Source: Seonamhaeicola sp. ML3
GTDB taxonomy: Bacteria > Bacteroidota > Bacteroidia > Flavobacteriales > Flavobacteriaceae
NCBI RefSeq assembly: GCF_023273855.1
Contig: NZ_CP096884.1
Coordinates: 3,403,790-3,467,789, forward strand
DNA: 64,000 nt
Direction: 5' to 3'
Position numbers and translations under genes: made by a program. A model generated the notes under the pieces. That model saw only the letters and a program-made list of their open reading frames with translations. It did no database searches and had not been told where the DNA came from. Positions 21,012 through 29,437 of this stretch are shown here, one piece after another; the stretch's first letter is position 1; each line of letters begins with the position of its first letter.

Positions 21012-21962
21012 ATGAAAGTATTAGCAAATGACGGGATTTCACAAAGTGGAATTGATGCATTAGAAAAAGCAGGTTACTCGGTTAGTACGACTACCGTGGC
21101 TCAAGAACAGTTAATAAACTACATCAACGAAAATGATATTAGTGTTTTGTTGGTTCGTAGTGCAACTACGGTTAGAAAAGATTTAATCGACGCTTGTCCT
21201 GGCTTAAAAGTAATTGGTCGTGGTGGTGTTGGTATGGATAACATCGATGTAGAATACGCTAGAGAGCAAGGTAAACATGTGATTAACACACCTGCAGCTT
21301 CATCGCACTCTGTGGCAGAGTTGGTTTTCGGCCACTTGTATGGCTTAGCGCGTTTTTTACATAATGCCAATAGAGAAATGCCTTTAGAAGGCGACAGCAA
21401 CTTCAAAGGTTTAAAGAAAGCCTATGCAAAAGGAACAGAACTTAAAGGGAAAACTTTAGGGGTTTTAGGTTTTGGACGTATTGGTCAAGCCACAGCAAAA
21501 GTAGCTCTAGGAGCCGGTATGAAAGTAGTTGCTTTCGACCCATTTTTAGAAAAAGCCGATTTAGAACTAGAATTCTTTGATGGACAAAAAGTAAATTTTG
21601 AAATTGAAACTATCTCCAAAGAAGATGTTTTAAAACAAGCAGACTTCTTAACATTGCACGTACCCGCTCAAAAAGAGTATGTTATCGATGAAGCAGAGTT
21701 CAACCAAATGAAAGATGGTGTTATTTTAGCTAATGCCGCCCGTGGTGGTGTGGTTAACGAAGTAGCGCTAGTTAAGGCTATTGAAAGTGGTAAAGTGGCA
21801 AGAGCAGCACTTGATGTTTTTGAAAAAGAACCTAAGCCAGAGATTCAATTATTAATGAATCCGTCACTATCATTAACACCGCATACGGGAGCAGCTACAA
21901 ACGAAGCTCAAGATAGAATTGGAACTGAATTAGCGTCACAAATCATAGACATACTGAGTTAA
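21012..21962 (+). CDS. serA: D-3-phosphoglycerate dehydrogenase, short form
   Basis: First step of serine synthesis: NAD-dependent oxidation of 3-phosphoglycerate. 316 residues: substrate domain, Rossmann NAD domain with GFGRIGQA at 153-160, and the catalytic set Arg244 (AARGGVV), Glu273 (FEKEP) and His291 (TPHTGAAT). It lacks the C-terminal ACT domain of E. coli SerA, so serine feedback through ACT is not expected. Other D-2-hydroxyacid dehydrogenases are similar, but adjacency to serC settles the call. A rho-independent terminator follows. Confidence 0.94.
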   Translation: MKVLANDGISQSGIDALEKAGYSVSTTTVAQEQLINYINENDISVLLVRSATTVRKDLIDACPGLKVIGRGGVGMDNIDVEYAREQGKHVINTPAASSHSVAELVFGHLYGLARFLHNANREMPLEGDSNFKGLKKAYAKGTELKGKTLGVLGFGRIGQATAKVALGAGMKVVAFDPFLEKADLELEFFDGQKVNFEIETISKEDVLKQADFLTLHVPAQKEYVIDEAEFNQMKDGVILANAARGGVVNEVALVKAIESGKVARAALDVFEKEPKPEIQLLMNPSLSLTPHTGAATNEAQDRIGTELASQIIDILS

Positions 21963-21995
21963 TAGTTTTTTAATGTGACCTAAACACAATATTTG

Positions 21996-22025
21996 AGTCC
22001 TAACTTTAAAGTTGGGACTTTTTTT
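21996..22025 (+). terminator. Rho-independent terminator after serA
   Basis: AGTCCTAACT pairs with AGTTGGGACT (one G-U pair) around a TTAA loop and is followed by a T-run. Confidence 0.85.
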
Positions 22026-22069
22026 GTACCTTCAAAATCCATTTTTAATTAAAAACATATTAAAATATC

Positions 22070-22708
22070 ATGTCTGGAATTTTAGATTTATTAAACAGTG
22101 ACCTAGGAAAAACCATAATTAGCGGTGTAGCCGGTCAAACCAATCAGCCTCAAAACAAAACACAAGATGTACTTACCATGGCATTGCCTGTTTTAATGCA
22201 GGCCATGAAACGTAATGCCTCTACACCTCAGGGAGCCGAGGGCTTACTTGGTGCTTTGAGTGGAAAACACGACGGTAGCATCCTAGATAATTTAGGTGGT
22301 CTTTTTGGAGGTGGTGTAGATAATAATGTTCTTGACGACGGTAGTAAAATCCTTGGACACGTTTTAGGTAACAAGCAACAAAATGTAACAAACGCCCTAG
22401 GAGCAAAATCTGGAATGGATGCTAGCTCTGTAGCACAAATTTTAAAAGTTGCCGCACCTATTCTAATGGGGCTTTTAGGAAAGCAGTCCCGCCAACAAAA
22501 TGTTACTAACCAAAGTGGCATTGAAGGTCTTTTAGGCGGACTCCTTAGAGGCAATTCTCCTCAACAAGAACAAAGTTTCTTAGAATCTATATTAGATGCC
22601 GATGGTGATGGTAGTGTTATTGACGATGTTGCTGGAATGGTTCTTGGCGGTAATAAAAAGAAAGGTGGTCTGGGAGGCTTACTAGGTGGGCTTTTTGGAG
22701 GTAAGTAA
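22070..22708 (+). CDS. DUF937 family protein
   Basis: 212 residues, glycine-rich, with repeated amphipathic LLGGLL/GGLFGG segments, as in DUF937 proteins of Bacteroidota. The N-terminus MSGILDLLNSDLGKTIISGVAGQT is typical. Near 179-188 a DADGDGSVIDD loop resembles a single EF-hand calcium loop. No signal peptide or membrane span is evident, so it is probably cytoplasmic. Function unknown. Monocistronic, between two terminators. Confidence 0.85.
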   Translation: MSGILDLLNSDLGKTIISGVAGQTNQPQNKTQDVLTMALPVLMQAMKRNASTPQGAEGLLGALSGKHDGSILDNLGGLFGGGVDNNVLDDGSKILGHVLGNKQQNVTNALGAKSGMDASSVAQILKVAAPILMGLLGKQSRQQNVTNQSGIEGLLGGLLRGNSPQQEQSFLESILDADGDGSVIDDVAGMVLGGNKKKGGLGGLLGGLFGGK

Positions 22709-22728
22709 ATCTAATACAACTTCATACA

Positions 22729-22778
22729 AGTGCTGAAAAAGGATAAGATGAATCTTATTCTTTTTCAGCACTTTTTTA
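22729..22778 (+). terminator. Long-stem rho-independent terminator
   Basis: About 21 bp of nearly continuous pairing (AGTGCTGAAAAAGGATAAGAT with its partner, one G-U) followed by a T-run, 20 bases after the DUF937 gene. Confidence 0.85.
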
Positions 22779-22848
22779 TTAGAATGAACCTAAAAAACAG
22801 AAGGTTACGAAATTTTTTCAGTAAATTTAGATTAGTGATTTTACTATT

Positions 22849-22882
22849 CACTCAACGAAAGAGATGCTTTGCTCAATGACAC
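22849..22882. repeat. REP-like element, GTCATTGAGC type
   Basis: On the minus strand this reads GTGTCATTGAGCAAAGCATC followed by TCTTTCGTTGAGTG. GTCATTGAGC...GCAAAG is the typical start of dispersed Bacteroidota REP-like sequences, and it resembles the element embedded in prmC. Confidence 0.5.
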
Positions 22883-22936
22883 TTTTAACAAAGACCTTGT
22901 TGTCGTAGTTTTGAAACTCTAATTTGAAACTGTATT

Positions 22937-23377
22937 ATGAAAAATTTAATCTACTTACTTGTTGTTGGTGTTATTGTCTTTAATTGTAATTCCCAAAAGC
23001 AAATAGCTACTACCAAAAACAGCGATATCGAAACAAATAATAAAGTTAGTGATACTGTTAAGATAGCGAATGAAAAACTTGAATATGAAATCATTATCAT
23101 AGACCCTGGTTTCTCCATTTGGCTAAATTCTACTGCTAGACAGGAAGGTTTTTATTCACAAAAATTCATGGAAAACAGAAATAACATTTATGTTATAGAA
23201 TGGAACCAAAGAGTATTGCAACCTAACCGGTTTAACCCAAACTTATATGAACTTCAAATAAATTACGACCAGAATATTGACTATGGTTATGAAGTAAATT
23301 ATAAACTCTACAATTATTTTATTTACTTTCAGTTAAAATATAAGCAAAGATTAGGTCCTTTTAACGTAAGAATTTAG
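22937..23377 (+). CDS. DUF6146-like lipoprotein
   Basis: 146 residues with a lipoprotein-like signal (VFNCNSQ, Cys17). The conserved core EYEIIIIDPGFSIWL, GFYSQKF, NNIYVIEWNQRV and the tyrosine-rich IDYGYEVNYKLYNYFIYFQ segment match what I know of DUF6146, a Bacteroidota family of unknown function. A DUF6787-like gene follows after 42 bases, possibly co-transcribed. Confidence 0.75.
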   Translation: MKNLIYLLVVGVIVFNCNSQKQIATTKNSDIETNNKVSDTVKIANEKLEYEIIIIDPGFSIWLNSTARQEGFYSQKFMENRNNIYVIEWNQRVLQPNRFNPNLYELQINYDQNIDYGYEVNYKLYNYFIYFQLKYKQRLGPFNVRI

Positions 23378-23396
23378 TAATTTCAATGTATTTCAT

Positions 23397-23404
23397 TAAT
23401 TTTG
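23397..23404 (+). promoter_or_regulatory. -7 element before the DUF6787-like gene
   Basis: TAATTTTG is an exact TAnnTTTG match 15 bases upstream of the GTG at 23420. It overlaps the TTG at 23402, which argues against that upstream start. Confidence 0.45.
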
Positions 23405-23419
23405 CAGCAAATTATTGCT

Positions 23420-23725
23420 GTGAACAAGTTAAAAGAACGGTGGGGTATTAATTCTAATTGGCAAATTATTGTGATTTTCATAGTCTTTGCCATTACAGGT
23501 TCTACTGCTTCATACATTGGAAAACCCATACTTAATTATTTAAATATTACTTCGGAAGGATTAGGTACTTTTGGGTATTGGTTTTTACGCATTCTCTTGC
23601 TGTTCATAGTTTATCAGTTTTTGTTAGTAGGTTTTGGTTGGTTGTTTGGCCAGCATAAATTTTTCTGGGCATTTGAAAAGAAAATGTTGCACAGGCTAAG
23701 ACTTATTAAGAATAAATATGAATAA
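23420..23725 (+). CDS. DUF6787-like small membrane protein
   Basis: 101 residues from GTG 23420 (MNKLKERWGINSNWQ), the start that best matches the family and follows the -7 element. Two transmembrane segments are seen, near 14-32 (IIVIFIVFAITGSTASYI) and 55-75. The C-terminal GQHKFFWAFEKKMLHRL block is typical of DUF6787. It is a conserved inner-membrane protein of unknown function in Bacteroidota, next to DUF6146 here. Confidence 0.72.
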   Translation: MNKLKERWGINSNWQIIVIFIVFAITGSTASYIGKPILNYLNITSEGLGTFGYWFLRILLLFIVYQFLLVGFGWLFGQHKFFWAFEKKMLHRLRLIKNKYE

Positions 23726-23761
23726 ATAATTACTTTAGAGGCTATTTGTAATAATATAGCA

Positions 23762-23769
23762 TATCTTTG
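23762..23769 (+). promoter_or_regulatory. -7 element of the metal-cassette candidate
   Basis: TATCTTTG is an exact TAnnTTTG match, 12 bases before the ATG at 23782. Between them lies a three-codon mini-ORF (ATG at 23771, TAA at 23780-23782) whose stop overlaps the real start, which could couple translation. Confidence 0.5.
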
Positions 23770-23781
23770 CATGAATATTTA

Positions 23782-24135
23782 ATGAAGGTAAATTTCAAAA
23801 AAATATCATCTGTCATTCTTTTAACATTATTGACCACAAGTAATGTTATAGGTATTCACGCTTTCTTTCATGATCAAGGGTTTGAAACAAATCATTCTTT
23901 CAATAACCAAAACGAGCATGATAATGAAAACGAAGAAGACACTCCTTGTGATATTTGTATATTAGCCTTCAATATTAATAGTTTAGACTATAACACTTCT
24001 TTAGAGTTTGTCTACAAAAACTCTATCAGTACTCAACAGATTACTAATTCAAAAGCATTAGGCTATGTTGAGCTATTCCTTAACCAAAACTTTATAAGTA
24101 AAAATAGGAATAAGGCCCCTCCTACTCTAGTTTAA
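23782..24135 (+). CDS. Small exported Cys/His-rich protein, metal-cassette gene 1
   Basis: 117 residues. The N-terminus (MKVNFKKISSVILLTLLTTS) is a signal or membrane segment. It is followed by a stretch rich in His, Asp and Glu at about 28-55 (HDQGFETNHSFNNQNEHDNE) leading into a C-x2-C motif (PCDIC). The C-terminus ends KAPPTLV. Such His plus CxxC small proteins, similar in build to DUF2946, are often found beside outer-membrane receptors for zinc, copper or other metals. The TonB receptor starts 50 bases downstream. The metal role is inference from composition and context. Confidence 0.6.
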   Translation: MKVNFKKISSVILLTLLTTSNVIGIHAFFHDQGFETNHSFNNQNEHDNENEEDTPCDICILAFNINSLDYNTSLEFVYKNSISTQQITNSKALGYVELFLNQNFISKNRNKAPPTLV

Positions 24136-24185
24136 TACTTCAAGAACAACAAGGAAATAAATTAGCAATCAAGATATTTCATAAC

Positions 24186-26588
24186 ATGAAAAATATCTTT
24201 CTAATCTTATTTCTACTAATAACTAGTTTTATTTACAGCCAAGATTGCAAAAGCATTCTCATTGGAAACGTTACTGATTTTCATGACAATGCGCCTTTAG
24301 AAAATGCCACGATAAAACTTATTGGTACAGATAAGATTACCATATCAGATAAGCAAGGGAAATTTACATTTAGAGACCTTTGTAACGATATTTACAAAAT
24401 AGAAGTGTCGCATTTAGGTTGTGAAACTACAGTTTTCACATTAGAGATTAATGGAGACACTTTTAAAGCAGTAAGTCTGGAACATCATATTGAAGAACTC
24501 GATGCTGTTGCTGTAAAATCTAAAGGGTCTAAAAAGGTTACATCCACTGCTCAAGAAACCGTTATTAAATCGAGTACCCTGAATAAATACTCGAATTTGA
24601 GTTTAGGAGATGCACTTAAAGAAATACCAGGGGTAACTTCTTTAAATACTGGCAGCTCCATTGTTAAACCAATAATAAATGGTTTACATAGTAGTAGAGT
24701 GCTTATTCTAAATAATAGTGTTAGACTACAAGATCAAGAATGGGGTGTTGAACATGCCCCTAATATCGATATAAACAGTGCCAATCAAATTTCCGTTATC
24801 AAAGGTTCAGGAGCACTTGCATATGGTGGTGACGCTATTGGAGGTGTAGTTTTAGTTAATCCCGGGAGAATTCTTAGAAAGGATACGTTATACGGACGAA
24901 CTATTTCAGGGGCTCAAACCAATGGGAAAGGTTACAATTTCTCTTCTGTTTTGAATAAAAATTATAAATCTGGATGGTTTGCACAAATACAAGGTTCCTA
25001 CAAAAGGAACGGTGATTTTAAAACACCCGACTATATACTCACTAACACAGGCCTCCAATCTAAGGGATTCTCAGCAAGGTTTGGGAAAAATAAGTTAGAG
25101 TCAGGTTTTGAAGCATATTATAGCTATTTAGACAACGAAATTGGAATTCTAAGATCGGCCCATATTGGGAATATCAAGAGTTTAGCTAGCTCAATAAATG
25201 CTCCTGTACCGCTATTTATAGAAGATTTCAGTTACAATATTAACTCACCAAAACAAGAAGTGACACATCATTTGCTTAAAGCGTCCTATTACAAACGTAT
25301 TAGAAATTTTGGTAAAATAGATTTTCAATATGATTACCAAAACAATCATAGGTTAGAATTTGATATTCGACGAGGGGACAGAAGTACGAAACCCGCTATA
25401 GATCTTGAGTTAAAAACACATACTATATCTATTAGTGCTAAAAAGGATAATAATTTAGACCGTAAATACAACTTTGGTTTTTTAGCTAGGTATCAAAACA
25501 ATTTTGCAAACCCTGATACTGGAGTAAGACGCCTAATTCCAGATTACGACAAATACGATTTTGGGTTCTACGCTACAACGATTTGGAAAATAAATGATAA
25601 TCTAATTACAGATGCTGGATTTAGATATGATTTCAGTAAAATAGATGCTTTAAAATTTTATAGAACATCTGCTTGGGAAAGTAGAGGTTACAACTTACTT
25701 TTTCCTGACCTTGTAATTGAAACTCTAAGAAATCAAGTATTAACAAATCCTTCTTTAGATTTCCATAATATATCTGGAGCTATTGGGCTAAAATATAATT
25801 TTGATGATAATCAGTTCATTTTAGGAAACTATACACTCTCTGGAAGACCCCCAAATGTATCTGAATTGTTTAGTGATGGTCTTCATCATTCAGCTGCCAG
25901 AATCGAAATAGGAGACCTTCGAATTGATAGCGAACGTTCTCATAGGGTTTCGGGGACCTATGGCTACACTAACTCCAAATTCACTTTTCAAATTGAGACA
26001 TTCTTTAATAGAATAAACAATTTCATTTATATCGTGCCTAGCCCCGTAGGAATAATTCCTTTAATAAGAGGCCCGTTCCCTGTTTGGGATTATATACAGA
26101 CGGATGCAAGATTTTTTGGAGCTGATATGACCATGAGTTATCAATTCAATTCTTATTGGAGTACCAATCATAAATCATCATTTATAAAAGGGTATGATTT
26201 AAAATCAGATTTGCCATTAATAGACGTTCCCCCATTTAATACATCGAATAGTCTTACCTATTCGAATTCAAATTGGAAAAATTTTACAGCAAGTATCCAA
26301 TCAGAATGGGTATTTGAACAAAACGAATTTCCAAATGAATTTAATTTCACTGTTCCAATCGCTAATGAAGACGATATCAATGTTGACCTTGGACCTCCAC
26401 CTGCATATCATTTAATGCATTTTCAAAGTGAAATAACATTTCCTGTATCAAAAAAAACAAGTTTGAATATACGATTAAGAATAGATAACATCTTTAATGA
26501 AAGCTATAGAAATTATCTAAATCGATTACGGTTTTTTACTGACGAACTAGGCAGAAACTTCAACCTACAAATACAATTCAATTATTAA
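24186..26588 (+). CDS. ZnuD-like TonB-dependent receptor
   Basis: 800 residues: signal peptide 1-18, CarboxypepD_reg domain about 22-105, plug about 115-225 and a 22-strand-type barrel to the end (IQFNY terminal). Plug motifs PIINGLHSSRVLILNN, EHAPNID and YGGDAIGGVVLV, and the barrel segment RPPNVSELFSDGLHHSAARIEIG, are close to the ZnuD-type receptors that import zinc and some other metals; in that group the 'ELF-DG-H...EIG' block is a hallmark. It actively imports a ligand through the outer membrane with TonB energy. Zinc is the best guess. Flanked by two small exported proteins. Confidence 0.85.
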   Translation: MKNIFLILFLLITSFIYSQDCKSILIGNVTDFHDNAPLENATIKLIGTDKITISDKQGKFTFRDLCNDIYKIEVSHLGCETTVFTLEINGDTFKAVSLEHHIEELDAVAVKSKGSKKVTSTAQETVIKSSTLNKYSNLSLGDALKEIPGVTSLNTGSSIVKPIINGLHSSRVLILNNSVRLQDQEWGVEHAPNIDINSANQISVIKGSGALAYGGDAIGGVVLVNPGRILRKDTLYGRTISGAQTNGKGYNFSSVLNKNYKSGWFAQIQGSYKRNGDFKTPDYILTNTGLQSKGFSARFGKNKLESGFEAYYSYLDNEIGILRSAHIGNIKSLASSINAPVPLFIEDFSYNINSPKQEVTHHLLKASYYKRIRNFGKIDFQYDYQNNHRLEFDIRRGDRSTKPAIDLELKTHTISISAKKDNNLDRKYNFGFLARYQNNFANPDTGVRRLIPDYDKYDFGFYATTIWKINDNLITDAGFRYDFSKIDALKFYRTSAWESRGYNLLFPDLVIETLRNQVLTNPSLDFHNISGAIGLKYNFDDNQFILGNYTLSGRPPNVSELFSDGLHHSAARIEIGDLRIDSERSHRVSGTYGYTNSKFTFQIETFFNRINNFIYIVPSPVGIIPLIRGPFPVWDYIQTDARFFGADMTMSYQFNSYWSTNHKSSFIKGYDLKSDLPLIDVPPFNTSNSLTYSNSNWKNFTASIQSEWVFEQNEFPNEFNFTVPIANEDDINVDLGPPPAYHLMHFQSEITFPVSKKTSLNIRLRIDNIFNESYRNYLNRLRFFTDELGRNFNLQIQFNY

Positions 26589-26610
26589 TATAAATTTTAA
26601 ACACATAACT

Positions 26611-27186
26611 ATGAAAACTATCAAATTTTATGCTATGACAATTATGGCAATTGCCATGCTTGCTTCGTGTTCAAATGATGACGATACACCTGAACCAGTT
26701 GAAGAAGAAGAAGCTATCACAAAACTTGTATTAACATTTACTAATCAAGCCGATGCAAATGATACAATTGTATTAACTTGGAATGACACTAACCAAGATG
26801 AAATAATCGACTCTAGTGAAAAAACTGTTACTGGTGAATTCAATACAAGTGCTGTATATAGTGCTGAAATTGGCCTATTTAATGAAGATGAAGATTTTCT
26901 AGATGAAGATATATTAGCAGACCAGGCTGGAATTGATGCGCATTTCTTTACTTATGCAACAACTCTAGATTTTACTATGACCAGAGCTAGCGACGATAAT
27001 ACCAGAACAGATAATAACAAACTTGGTGTAAAAACAGTTTGGACTGCTGGAACTAGTACTGGAACAGGAAGTATTACAATTAAATTATACCATGAGTCTC
27101 CTAGTGTTAGTGATAGTGACGGATTTGGAACTGCCGCCGGTGATGATACCGATATTGAAATTTCTTTCGACGTTACAATATCCTAG
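26611..27186 (+). CDS. Acidic lipoprotein, metal-cassette gene 3
   Basis: 191 residues with lipobox LASC (Cys20). The mature chain is strongly acidic (DDDTPEPVEEEEA right after the anchor, EDEDFLDEDILAD later) and beta-rich, with LVLTFTNQADANDTIVLTW and a C-terminal DTDIEISFDVTIS strand. It starts 22 bases after the receptor and is probably co-transcribed. I believe this lipoprotein family commonly follows such receptors in Bacteroidota; its role may be to hold a metal cation at the outer membrane, which is inference. No catalytic motif seen. Confidence 0.7.
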   Translation: MKTIKFYAMTIMAIAMLASCSNDDDTPEPVEEEEAITKLVLTFTNQADANDTIVLTWNDTNQDEIIDSSEKTVTGEFNTSAVYSAEIGLFNEDEDFLDEDILADQAGIDAHFFTYATTLDFTMTRASDDNTRTDNNKLGVKTVWTAGTSTGTGSITIKLYHESPSVSDSDGFGTAAGDDTDIEISFDVTIS

Positions 27187-27213
27187 TATATTTTTTTTTA
27201 TTATTTATACTAA

Positions 27214-27504
27214 TTAATTGGATTTGACTTTAATGGTAATAGGTTCTTGATTATCCTTCTTATTAAACACATAGGTTAAAAACCACATAATGGTGAAGGA
27301 GGGAATAAAATCTAACCCAGGAACGATTTCTTCAATAAACGAAACTGCACCTGCTATTTTTCCTTTGTTACCATTGTACATTCTCGTCATGATATAAGCT
27401 GAAATGGGCGCCCAGAAAAGGTCTATAAATGTTATCATTCCAATAACGTCCAATAATATACTTAAGACTAACTTTTTTCTTCTACTTAAATTCTCTAATT
27501 TCAT
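27214..27504 (-). CDS. Small conserved membrane protein
   Basis: 96 residues with two or three hydrophobic segments (about 13-42 and 62-80) and short charged ends. The segment FIDLFWAPISAYIMTRMY with a following GKIAGAVSFIEEIVPGLDFIPSF is conserved-looking, but I do not recognise a named family. It converges on the metal cassette with a 27-base gap and no visible terminator. Inner membrane; function unknown. Confidence 0.6.
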   Translation of the reverse strand: MKLENLSRRKKLVLSILLDVIGMITFIDLFWAPISAYIMTRMYNGNKGKIAGAVSFIEEIVPGLDFIPSFTIMWFLTYVFNKKDNQEPITIKVKSN

Positions 27505-27702
27505 AATAACTTAATTACAATACTAATATTACAAAAAATATACCAAAGTTTTTTATTTACTTCTAATTGAAATCTTTAAAGCAATGTACACTAGGAACAG
27601 GTTCAACTAATTAATATTGAGTAAGTACTATAATCAACTCAGGTATATAATTCTTGTGCCTTATGCCATAAAGTAGTATTTTCATTGCATAGAATACAAC
27701 AG

Positions 27703-28365
27703 ATGATTCAAGCTAAAAACATCCATAAATACTACAACGACCTCCATGTACTAAAAGGTGTTGATGTCTCCATTAAAAAAGGAGAAATAGTCGCTATTGT
27801 TGGTGCCTCTGGGGCAGGTAAAACAACACTGTTACAAATTTTAGGCACTTTAGATAATGCTTCACAAAAGCAAGATTACGAATTGAGTATTAACAATACG
27901 AACTTAAAATCATTATCAGATAAAGCTCTTGCAAAATTTAGGAACGAACATATCGGTTTTATTTTTCAGTTTCATCAATTATTACCTGAATTTTCAGCAG
28001 TAGAAAACGTGTGCTTACCAGCATTTATTAAAGGAACTAAAAGAGAAGTCGCTGAGAAAAGAGCCAAAGAACTTCTAGACTTTTTAGGATTATCCAACAG
28101 ATATAATCATAAACCAAGTGAACTCTCTGGTGGAGAACAACAACGCGTTGCTGTTGCTAGAGCACTAATTAATGAACCTGATTTAATTTTTGCTGATGAA
28201 CCCTCTGGAAATTTAGATAGTGAATCTGCTGAAAACCTTCATCAACTTTTCTTTAAACTCCGTGATGAATTTGGACAAACTTTTGTAATTGTTACCCATA
28301 ATGAAGAGCTGGCCAATATGGCTGATCGTAAGCTAGTGATGAAGGACGGAAACGTAATAATCTAA
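27703..28365 (+). CDS. ABC transporter ATPase, LolD/MacB type
   Basis: 220 residues from ATG 27703. Walker [10 protein letters not shown] (34-42), signature LSGGEQQR (141-148), Walker B LIFADEP (161-167) and switch His199 are all intact. The GNLDSES after Walker B is typical of LolD/FtsE/MacB-type ATPases. In Bacteroidota this lone-standing member is usually annotated LolD, the ATPase that helps release lipoproteins from the inner membrane. No permease is adjacent, so the partner must be encoded elsewhere. The TTG at 27685 is a less likely start. Confidence 0.85.
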   Translation: MIQAKNIHKYYNDLHVLKGVDVSIKKGEIVAIVGASGAGKTTLLQILGTLDNASQKQDYELSINNTNLKSLSDKALAKFRNEHIGFIFQFHQLLPEFSAVENVCLPAFIKGTKREVAEKRAKELLDFLGLSNRYNHKPSELSGGEQQRVAVARALINEPDLIFADEPSGNLDSESAENLHQLFFKLRDEFGQTFVIVTHNEELANMADRKLVMKDGNVII

Positions 28366-28450
28366 TTAAGCTTCTTTTCTTGTAAGTAAGTTTTATACAT
28401 ACTATCTTAAAAAACTTAATTCAGATAATATCCCAAAATCTTCAAATCCT

Positions 28451-29269
28451 TTAGAATGTACTTGTCACACCCAGTATGGTGGTAGTCCGATTATTATGGT
28501 TGATTTCAAAACCAGTAAAGCCACCTATTACCAAATTTACAATCCCAGATCTTACAGCCCTGGGTAGTAAGACATAATGCAATGGTTCATCGAAGGTTAA
28601 TGAATATGAGGTACCATCAGAAAAGAACCCAGATTGAATGGCGTCAATTATATACTCATCATCCCAAATATTAAACGGAGTTTGAGAACCAACAATCCAC
28701 GTTCTGGTAGACGCTTCTTCAAAAGTAATATTTAAGCCATCTGAATGAGAAATAACTCCGTTATTGACCTCAACATCAAACTCTATAAAACCATTTTCAT
28801 TTTCACCAAAATTCTGCACGATTTGAGTTCCCTCCACTCTAAAATTATCATGGAAGTAGTTACTAAAGGTCGTTGTATGCACACTTCCCTGTTCCCAAAA
28901 CCATCCAGTGGATACTATACGAATAACTCCCCTGCGAAAAACCCCATCTCGACCTACTGTTCCAGAAGGACCAAAATCTACAGTTATTGTTTTAGGAAAA
29001 GTTTCCAAATCTGAAGGTTCTATGGAAACTGAAACATCAATTTTGCTAGTATTAGTTTTTCCAGTTAATGAATTTTCTGCATTTAAAATTATATCTCCTT
29101 TTATATTAACAAGATCTTGAAAAATTTGATTAGCTAAGTTGTATTCATTAAAACTTTCTAAGTAAAAAGTTCTGGCCTCATCACTTGGACCTGAATCGTT
29201 TAATGGTGTCTCGTCTTTTTGACATGATACAGATAGAACAATGAGTGCTAGGGCAATTATTTTTCTCAT
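28451..29269 (-). CDS. Putative lipoprotein, family unknown
   Basis: 272 residues with lipobox SVSC (Cys16). The mature part is beta-rich with aromatic strands (VIRIVSTGWFWEQGSVHTTT, NGFIEFDVEVNNGVIS, TRTWIVGSQTPFNIWDDEY) and conserved-looking TITVDFGP and GR.G..RRG patterns, suggesting a beta-sandwich. I have seen similar lipoproteins in Bacteroidota genomes but cannot name a domain. Monocistronic with its own -7 element. Confidence 0.65.
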   Translation of the reverse strand: MRKIIALALIVLSVSCQKDETPLNDSGPSDEARTFYLESFNEYNLANQIFQDLVNIKGDIILNAENSLTGKTNTSKIDVSVSIEPSDLETFPKTITVDFGPSGTVGRDGVFRRGVIRIVSTGWFWEQGSVHTTTFSNYFHDNFRVEGTQIVQNFGENENGFIEFDVEVNNGVISHSDGLNITFEEASTRTWIVGSQTPFNIWDDEYIIDAIQSGFFSDGTSYSLTFDEPLHYVLLPRAVRSGIVNLVIGGFTGFEINHNNRTTTILGVTSTF

Positions 29270-29354
29270 AATTATTGGGTTTTCAATCTACTATAACGTA
29301 TTTAAGTTGCTTTTAATTGTAGAAAAGTAGATTCTTTTTTCTCTTTCTTAAAGA

Positions 29355-29362
29355 CAAATGTA
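29355..29362 (-). promoter_or_regulatory. -7 element of the 28451-29269 lipoprotein gene
   Basis: TACATTTG on the minus strand, exact TAnnTTTG match, predicting a leader of about 80 bases. Confidence 0.4.
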
Positions 29363-29437
29363 CTAAATTATAGACGATTACTAAATCTATTTCACAGAAA
29401 AGCACCAGTGATAAGCGGGTAAATTATAGCTCTCGCA

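Noticed and set aside
22228..22554. Open frame opposite the DUF937 gene
   Set aside because: It is Pro/Ser-rich because of the glycine-rich codons on the other strand; no independent evidence.
22600..22640. Dockerin or calcium-binding domain in the DUF937 protein
   Set aside because: Only one DxDxDG-like loop; dockerins need two and a signal peptide, which is absent.
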